DNA from: Albula goreensis
Lineage: Eukaryota; Chordata; Actinopteri; Albuliformes; Albulidae
Length of the DNA stretch: 64,000 nucleotides
Assembly (NCBI GenBank): GCA_022829145.1
Contig: CM040764.1
Span: forward strand, 1,612,001-1,676,000
Direction: 5' to 3'
Positions 1-64,000 of this stretch are shown here, one piece after another; the stretch's first letter is position 1; every line of letters begins with the position of its first letter. The translations under genes and the position numbers were made by a program. The notes under the pieces were generated by a model. It was given only the letters and a program-made list of their open reading frames with translations. It had not been told where the DNA came from and did not search any database.

Positions 1-20814
<20,814 letters not shown>

Positions 20815-21085
20815 CCTTATGTTAACGTTTGCCTGACGGCAATTAAGTCATTTGACGTTTTGACATAGAGCTAGAGCTGCCCCAACCACCGACTCTCCGC
20901 TTTTGGCTTCGTTTTCTCTCACTGTTCTTGACGGTTCCGTTCCGCCATCAAATCAAACCTGAAGTAAAAACGTTAAAAGATGCTAGCTGCGTTAGCCGAG
21001 AGCGTCTTCCTGTAGTCAAACCACGACTACACTCGCGCGCCGAGAGCTCATCCGTGACAGGCATCTGCTCGCGCTGCATCCGCTC
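20815..21085 (-). promoter_or_regulatory. probable arhgap45 promoter / 5'UTR region
   Basis: The region directly upstream of the arhgap45 start codon is richer in CpG than the AT-rich sequence on both sides (for example ACTCGCGCGCCGAGAGC near 21,031 and CTCGCGCTGC near 21,068). No clear TATA box was identified. Assigned by position; transcription start not determinable. Confidence 0.4.
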
Positions 21086-24000
21086 GGCCTTTTTTGTCTC
21101 AACTTGAAGAACAGCGAAATAATTTATCACGTGACCACCTCCTAACATTTTGATTGGACAGATAAAGTATCGCAGTTGTGAAAGCATATGCTGCAACCCT
21201 GTATAACATCTTTGTTTCATTTACACGAAATGTTAAATGCTGAAGATCTGGCAGGTTTTCACTAACACGGGGCACGCTTGTTGTATTAACAACGACTATT
21301 AAACTAAATTATATATTAATCCAGCTCAAATTATTACTTATTAGTCAGAATATATCAACCCCAGAATGTTTCAATGACAAAAAGGTAAAAAAAAAAAAAA
21401 AAAAAAATTACCACTGTTTGAAATTATCATGACTTTAAGAAGGTCATTGCACCAACCTGTGGAGAATTCTCCCAGAGAAGTAATTGAATATATACACAAT
21501 TACATATTGCTACTTTAAAGAGCAATGCTTTCCTCAATTGGTCTTAATCAAAACACAATCAGTATCTAAACAGGATGTCTAGAAAAACAGATTCGATTTG
21601 CAACAAAGGCTTAAGTTTACATCCCTAGACTATAATAAAAAAATTATGAAATAACACATAAAAATGACTGAGCACAAAACAGGCAAAAAATGAAAACAGG
21701 TTGACATTGGGCAAAAATACCCAAGAAATACAAAATGGTGACCTCAGATTTGTGCACTTAAAAAGTAATAAGCACACTCTTTTTCAGCAATCTTCAGATT
21801 TTATTCTGTTTTCTGACAAAATCAAGATTGCAATACAATATTTCCTTCTGTTATGTATAGAAAACCTGTTTTTTAGGAATTAGTCAAAAGGCACAATCGT
21901 TTACAATATATACACTTTGATCTAATATAAATACATAGAAAAACAAAAGCAAACCCAGAAAAGTGCAGTTTGAACAGTTTTACAGGAAAATTAGCCTTTG
22001 TAAAAAATAAACAATAAAAAAAAAATTACAATCAGTAGCAATTCTGTATTTCGTGATGTTAGCAATAATTTATTGAATGTGATATCTACCAAGATCAGGG
22101 AAGGATGGAGATGGTTTCTGCTCATTAAACTGTCGAAAAGACCAGGACCAACAATGGATGTCAATCAAACATGGTTGGAAACGATAAAATTAGTTTATAC
22201 CAATCTTAGTATGAACTTCAAATAATGTCTCTGAATGGCAAAATATCCAGTGTTAAGTCAAATCTCAATACAGGAGAGTATTGAGCAGAACTTGTAAGAG
22301 TATACGTGTATATGTTCTGTGACTTCTTGCCTCCCAAGGTTTTATATTATTTGACTGAATGTTTTTTTTTTTTTTTTTTTTTTACATGAAATGAGTCCAA
22401 TGCCAAGACCTTCTTTTTACAGGTCTTTGAGCTGAGGATCTGAAATCTAAATTAATTTGTCAACTACATCCAGGATAAGGCCTGGAGTCTCATTCACAGA
22501 CGGAGCCCTACAATACAAATTCAGTCACTCTCAGGAAGACCAATTCAAACTTTAGGCCAGGATTCAATCATAGTTTGTCCTCAAGTTTGCCTCATTTTGT
22601 TCTTGGATGATTAAATCCAAATATTCATTTTTTACCCTGTAAGGCTGTCTTCTCTTCCCTCCTCCTAACTTACATTTCTGAAAGCCACCAGCACCTTGTG
22701 TTGTATGTGTGTGTGTTAAGTAACAATGTTACTTGAATAAAAAAAAACTCGTCTTGGACGCCAAACCAAAAAGGGTGTTCCCATTGTTCCCATACTACAG
22801 CTTATTTATAGTGGGAGGCTAGCCAGAACTGAGTCTTAACACTTGCTTGGGAGGTCAGCTTCCTAGCAAAAGATGAGACAAAAATATTGTACAGAGCCAA
22901 AATGGTTGACTAATGACTAAACAACAGTCCTAAAGCTGCTGTTCCATCACTGGAATGCTATGGATTCAGGTGTTTACAGATTAGCATATTAGCGTGACAG
23001 GTCTCCACAGTGGTACACACTCTAGGTAAGAAAGACCATGACACTTGCAACCAATGAGAGGAGAAACTGTCGAGTGTGTGTCGGTATGTACCAAATTTGG
23101 GCTTTGGTAAGTGGTCACCAGTCCATACCAAATGGATATTTTAAAAGAGAGGGTCTCGCTTTCTTGGCAATACTTAAAAATAGGTTATTATTCCGAACCA
23201 GTTTTTGAGCTTCATACTAAGAAGGCATAAACAATAAAAAGGCGACAGAGACCTGACAAAAACAGACAATTAAATACCTCACGATATCAAGTCTCAAGCA
23301 GAGAGAGAGGAGGAAAAAAAAAAAAAGACAGCATGTTTTCAGAGAAGCAGCGCAGTATGAAAGATATTAGCGGTACTGTCCTCTTTCGTGGTTATGGTTG
23401 TTGTTGGTTTGTTTTGTTTAATCGACTTCACACCTTCGCTCTAAACTGATTGGCTGAGACAAATCTTATGGTACGGTTTCTTCCTGAGATTCAAAATGGT
23501 TCACATGCAGCCAGTGAACTTCAGACGCAAAACACTTTGGTATCACTTTGCAGACTGAAGTACTGACTGACAAAACGCAAGCCCAAATAATTGAACTTGG
23601 GTCACAAAAAACATTAGAAAAAGAAGAACAGATGAGAGAAAAGACCAACACCATACAGCAGTATAGAACAGTGCAATATATTTGGTGGCAGGTTACAATA
23701 AACTTTTTTTTTTGTTTCGTTTAATTTCAAGGAGTCCCTGACAAAACCTTTAGTTGAATTTACTACAGAACAAGAGTATAATCTTTAAAAAAATTCCACT
23801 AGTGTCCCTTAAATATAAATAACAATTATAATTATAGTAACAATAATAATTATACAAACGACAATATTAATATTTATGAAAATTGCTTTCGTCCCATCTT
23901 ATTTACAGAAATACAGGACCAAGGCTTGATCTAAAAATATCGGACCTGGTATTACGTTTTTTTTTTTTGTGTGTGTATTTGCAGCAGGTCAGTTCAGTTC

Positions 24001-26093
24001 ACATGAGAAAAACGAACCACCAGTCAGTTTCACTTTTCTCACAGACTGTATATTAAACAGGAGCAGTACTTTGACTTGAAATTTTTTTTTCTCTACAATC
24101 ACACAGGATTTATTGCTATGCAAGTTGTACGTCTTTTACACACGGGGGACAGGCTAAGAACAAGGAGACGGATGTTATCTTTCAGGGATTAAAATTTTCA
24201 ACGACACACGAATACGCCTTTACAACGCCATATCTTCTGATATGTCAAAAATTGCTGGGGGGAGGGTTTAACAAACCTTTTTAATACCCATTGTGGAACC
24301 AAAAAAACACGTTGAGCCCCATTTCCTGAGAATTTCAAACCGACGAATGAAACCAAGAACTCACATTAAAAAAAAAAAAAAAAACAACGAACAAAAAGCA
24401 ACACAGTCCATCGCAACTTCCAACAGTTAAGCTCCATGGCTGAATTTAAACTTTACTGTAGTCTGGAAAGGCAGGGCCTGGCAAACACTGTGGCCACAGG
24501 ATGTTCAGAAAGTCATGTGACCCTGCTTAGGGAGGTTCCTTGTCCCCGATTCCTCGCAGCTCAATATTGCGGGACTAAAATGGGTGGGGAGGGGGGAGAT
24601 TTGGGAGTTAAATATTACTCATAATAAATAACATACCACTGCTCTGAATACAAATATATACATATGTGTTTTTAAAAAGACTGCATTTTTCCATAGCATT
24701 TTCTGAAGGCACGGTTTATATCAGTAGGTGTTCGTCCTCTCTTGTGAATGTTACCAGATGCGGTTGTTTCACAATCTTCCTCCACACAACGACACGGTCT
24801 AAAATCATGCCCCCCCTCCCCGTCCTTCCTCAAAGAATAAAACACCTCAGGCCTTTGTATGCACACATTTTTAATCTCACCTACACTACCTCTCACCTGC
24901 CTACAACCTTTCCCCTGATTGGGTGGTTTTTCAATCGCAGTGCAAACACAGGCCCAACTGGTCCAGTGATTGGCCATGGACACCGAATCAGGAAGAGGCA
25001 CTCGTGTCGCAGAGAGATGCGAAACCGCTGTGCGCAGGGATTTCACACCAGTCAGGAAACATAAAAACCACTTATGGCTACTGATCCTTTAAGAAAATAA
25101 TGCTCTCTTTGGGTGAGTTGGGAGTGTTTTTTTTTTTTTTTCCAGGGGATGGTAGCAGGTCAAAAATAAGGTCACACAATAGGTTCAGATCTGACATCTC
25201 AGTGGTACTTACAACAACAAAAAAAAAAAAAAGATTTTAAAATTACATTACCAAATTAAAAGTAACATTTCAAACAGGCTACCTTTATCGTACCTGAGGG
25301 TACGACCACACCTTTCGAGCACTCCTGCGCCAGAGAAGCACAGGTATCCGTTCTCGTACAGCACAGACGAAGCGTAGCGGAAGTTTAAGTTGTCCCTGTG
25401 CCGGGCAGAAACGTGTAACCTCAGGAGCACGAGGCGTTCACTCTGGTTTCTGTGGATTCCGTTCTCTCTCCTTCTTTCGCCTGGGAAGAGAGATTTTTTG
25501 TTTCTGTACGATTTATGCCCATCTCACAGCTTCATTCCTCCCAAAGACCCTTCAGTTCTACCTACCCAAAATGGCGACTGTACTTAAGTCTGCGGGTTTC
25601 ACAGGGCACACAGAGCCTCACAAGATGGATGCCGCAAGTATCAAACCTGGCAGCATCTACTTACTCTGCCCACAGAGCCACAGGGAGCCTGCCTGCCTGC
25701 CTGCCTCTTCATCTCCACCAGAAGGGAATTAAACCCTGTAGATGACAGCGAAAGACCCTGCCCGATATTTCCATTCTTTCTTTTCTCATTCAGAGGATTT
25801 CTTTCCCTTTAATTTGTTATATTTTGAAGAAAACATCCACCCAGATCTGACCGGAGTTGGAGGCGAAGCCTCGTTCACCAGATGACGTCACTCACAAGCT
25901 ACACCTGCCTTCTCTTACAACAGAGACATGCAGTGAGGGGGACGGCGACAGGCAGTGTGTGCTCTGAAATACCTTCCCCCGGGCCCACTATTCCACCCAA
26001 CCACAGGAAACAGAGAGGGGGGGGAAGAGATAGACTGACGCACCACGGCTAGAGGAGGCACAGGAGCAGGATTATAGGGCTCGTTTCTGAGAT
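21086..26093. other. intergenic region and sbno2 3'UTR
   Basis: Five kilobases without coding exons between the sbno2 stop (26,094) and the arhgap45 promoter. Sequence is AT-rich with poly-A/T runs (21,390-21,407; 22,361-22,383; 24,366-24,383). Much of 24,100-26,093 is likely sbno2 3'UTR, with a candidate polyadenylation signal at 24,109. Weaker minus-strand AATAAA words occur at 22,069 and 21,800. Confidence 0.55.
24109..24114 (-). promoter_or_regulatory. candidate polyadenylation signal of sbno2
   Basis: AATAAA on the minus strand, 1,980 bp after the stop codon, followed within 10 bases by TGTGTGATTG, a GT-rich downstream element. The alternatives at 22,069-22,074 and 21,800-21,805 would give a longer 3'UTR. 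Confidence 0.4.
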
Positions 26094-62661
<36,568 letters not shown>

Positions 62662-64000
62662 CTGGAAACACGGGAGAGAGGGCCCAGCCGATTAGACACA
62701 CGGACATCCTCATTATTGCCTTTCTGCATCACTCCTCTCTTACCTGCCAAACCTAAATTTGCTTTTTATTCTTCTTCCACTTTTAAATCTGTCAATTACC
62801 AGTACTCTGAATAAATGGAAGATATGACCTTCAGCTTCATTTTTCTATTTTTGTATATAAAAATATAAACATATATACACACACACACACATATATGCAT
62901 TCATACACATATAAACATATATAGTATTAAAACAGTAGCTGAAGATCACAGTACCTGAGTTTTGTGTAACAATTGTTCGTTTTCTTTAACGCTAATGCTA
63001 AAATCCAGTCAAAGTTGTAAATTATACAAACACACATGCATACTGTATGTATATAAACCGTGTGGGTCTGACTGCAAACATGCAAATCAAGGCAGTCGGA
63101 TGTTTTTAAAGCAGTGAAAAATAAGTGTCAAAGAGTAAACGGAAGATTCCAGCTAATTCTGCAGAGTTTTAAACCTAGCCTCTCTATCTCTCTGGGCTAA
63201 AGGGTTCTCTCACACCAGAGAAGACCGCAACACTTCCACACAAATGTGAGCAAAAGTTCAAACGCTCTGATTCACTTTCAGAATGACTCTGATACCGAGC
63301 AGGACAAAGCCAGAATTATCCGGAAGGAAACAGAGAGCCCACACAAGCAGTCGATGTCAATTTCAAGCACGGATTCCATGACTTAAGCCTTAAGGGTTTT
63401 CTGTGCTGGATTCACTACATTCACATGTAGCACTGGATATATGAAACTTTTTGTTTAAAATACAAACAGGTCGCAAATAGAGAGACATGTAATCTGTGAT
63501 ACCCACTCAACGTAAACCCATTAGTTTCTCATTGGTAACACAGACCAAAGACAGAGATGACGCATGTGAAAACATACATAAGAATAACAATAGATTACGG
63601 TATATATTTTATTTTCAGTACGTGAAACCAGTCCCCTTTCAGCTCACATTTATCAGCGAGTCAAGATGTCCTCGTAAACCCTTTCCTCATAAAATCACGA
63701 CCACAGAAACACATTGAAGAATTTCAGAGGTGTTAGTCATCAACCACTACAGCAGAAACATTAAACCTCCATCTCACTGACAGAGGGAGAGCAAACCGTT
63801 CAGAATCTGTACCTCATACTGTATCTGCTTCACCACCATGGTCTGTATCTGTATTCAGATAGAAACCAGAAGTGGGAGTAGCTGGAAATGATAGATGTAG
63901 AAGATATCCAGCTTGATTTCGCTGAGGTTGGTATTCATTAATAAAAATGTAACATGATGTATTTCAACAAATAAAACAAACTTCAGATAGTTTGCAAGTG
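62662..64000. other. sbno2 upstream intron, running off the window
   Basis: 1.3 kb with an AT/AC-rich patch at 62,855-62,925. No convincing exon; a nine-codon ATG segment with a possible donor at 63,813-63,839 is discussed in findings. Confidence 0.55.

Overview
The window is vertebrate nuclear DNA, almost certainly from a teleost fish. Short coding exons with GT-AG junctions are scattered through large introns. There are many long (AC)n/(GT)n microsatellites, and copies of the SINE tail (..GACGCTTTTATCCAAAGCGACT..) that is common in teleosts. No prokaryotic, viral or CRISPR-type content was found. Two protein-coding genes, both on the minus strand, account for all convincing coding sequence. 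I recognised them by comparing exon translations with remembered human family sequences; no database search was run.

Region 1 to 20,814 holds the 5' part of arhgap45 (HMHA1 family: F-BAR, C1 and RhoGAP protein). Thirteen exons run from the start codon at 20,814 down to a last exon cut by the window edge at base 1. They encode about 525 residues: the N-terminal tail, the pre-F-BAR segment and most of the F-BAR domain. The C1 and RhoGAP domains lie outside the window. A possible alternative first exon sits at 15,192-15,336.

Region 20,815 to 26,093 is the arhgap45 promoter side plus the 3' flank and 3'UTR of the next gene. It has no coding exons. It is AT-rich with homopolymer runs, and a good polyadenylation signal lies at 24,109.

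Region 26,094 to at least 62,661 holds sbno2 (strawberry notch homolog 2, a DExD/H helicase-like transcriptional co-regulator). I resolved 29 coding exons and all junction phases agree; exons 2-29 alone give 1,382 codons plus stop. The stop is at 26,094. A 14.6-kb intron separates exon 2 from the most upstream exon seen. A GC-rich alternative first exon lies inside that intron (55,399-55,458), and a further upstream start probably lies beyond 64,000.

The introns carry an internally deleted hAT transposon with a BED-finger transposase remnant (37,846-38,768), a probable non-autonomous hAT element (1,431-2,179), two tRNA-derived SINEs, several minisatellites and very long dinucleotide tracts. 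The most unusual theme is tandem repeats touching splice sites. One exon-end plus splice donor has been copied at least four more times downstream. One acceptor is embedded in a (GT)n tract with no AG at the expected place. Three other donors sit against or close to repeats. I saw no evidence of an undescribed multi-gene system; the novelty here is at the level of splicing, motifs and gene order.
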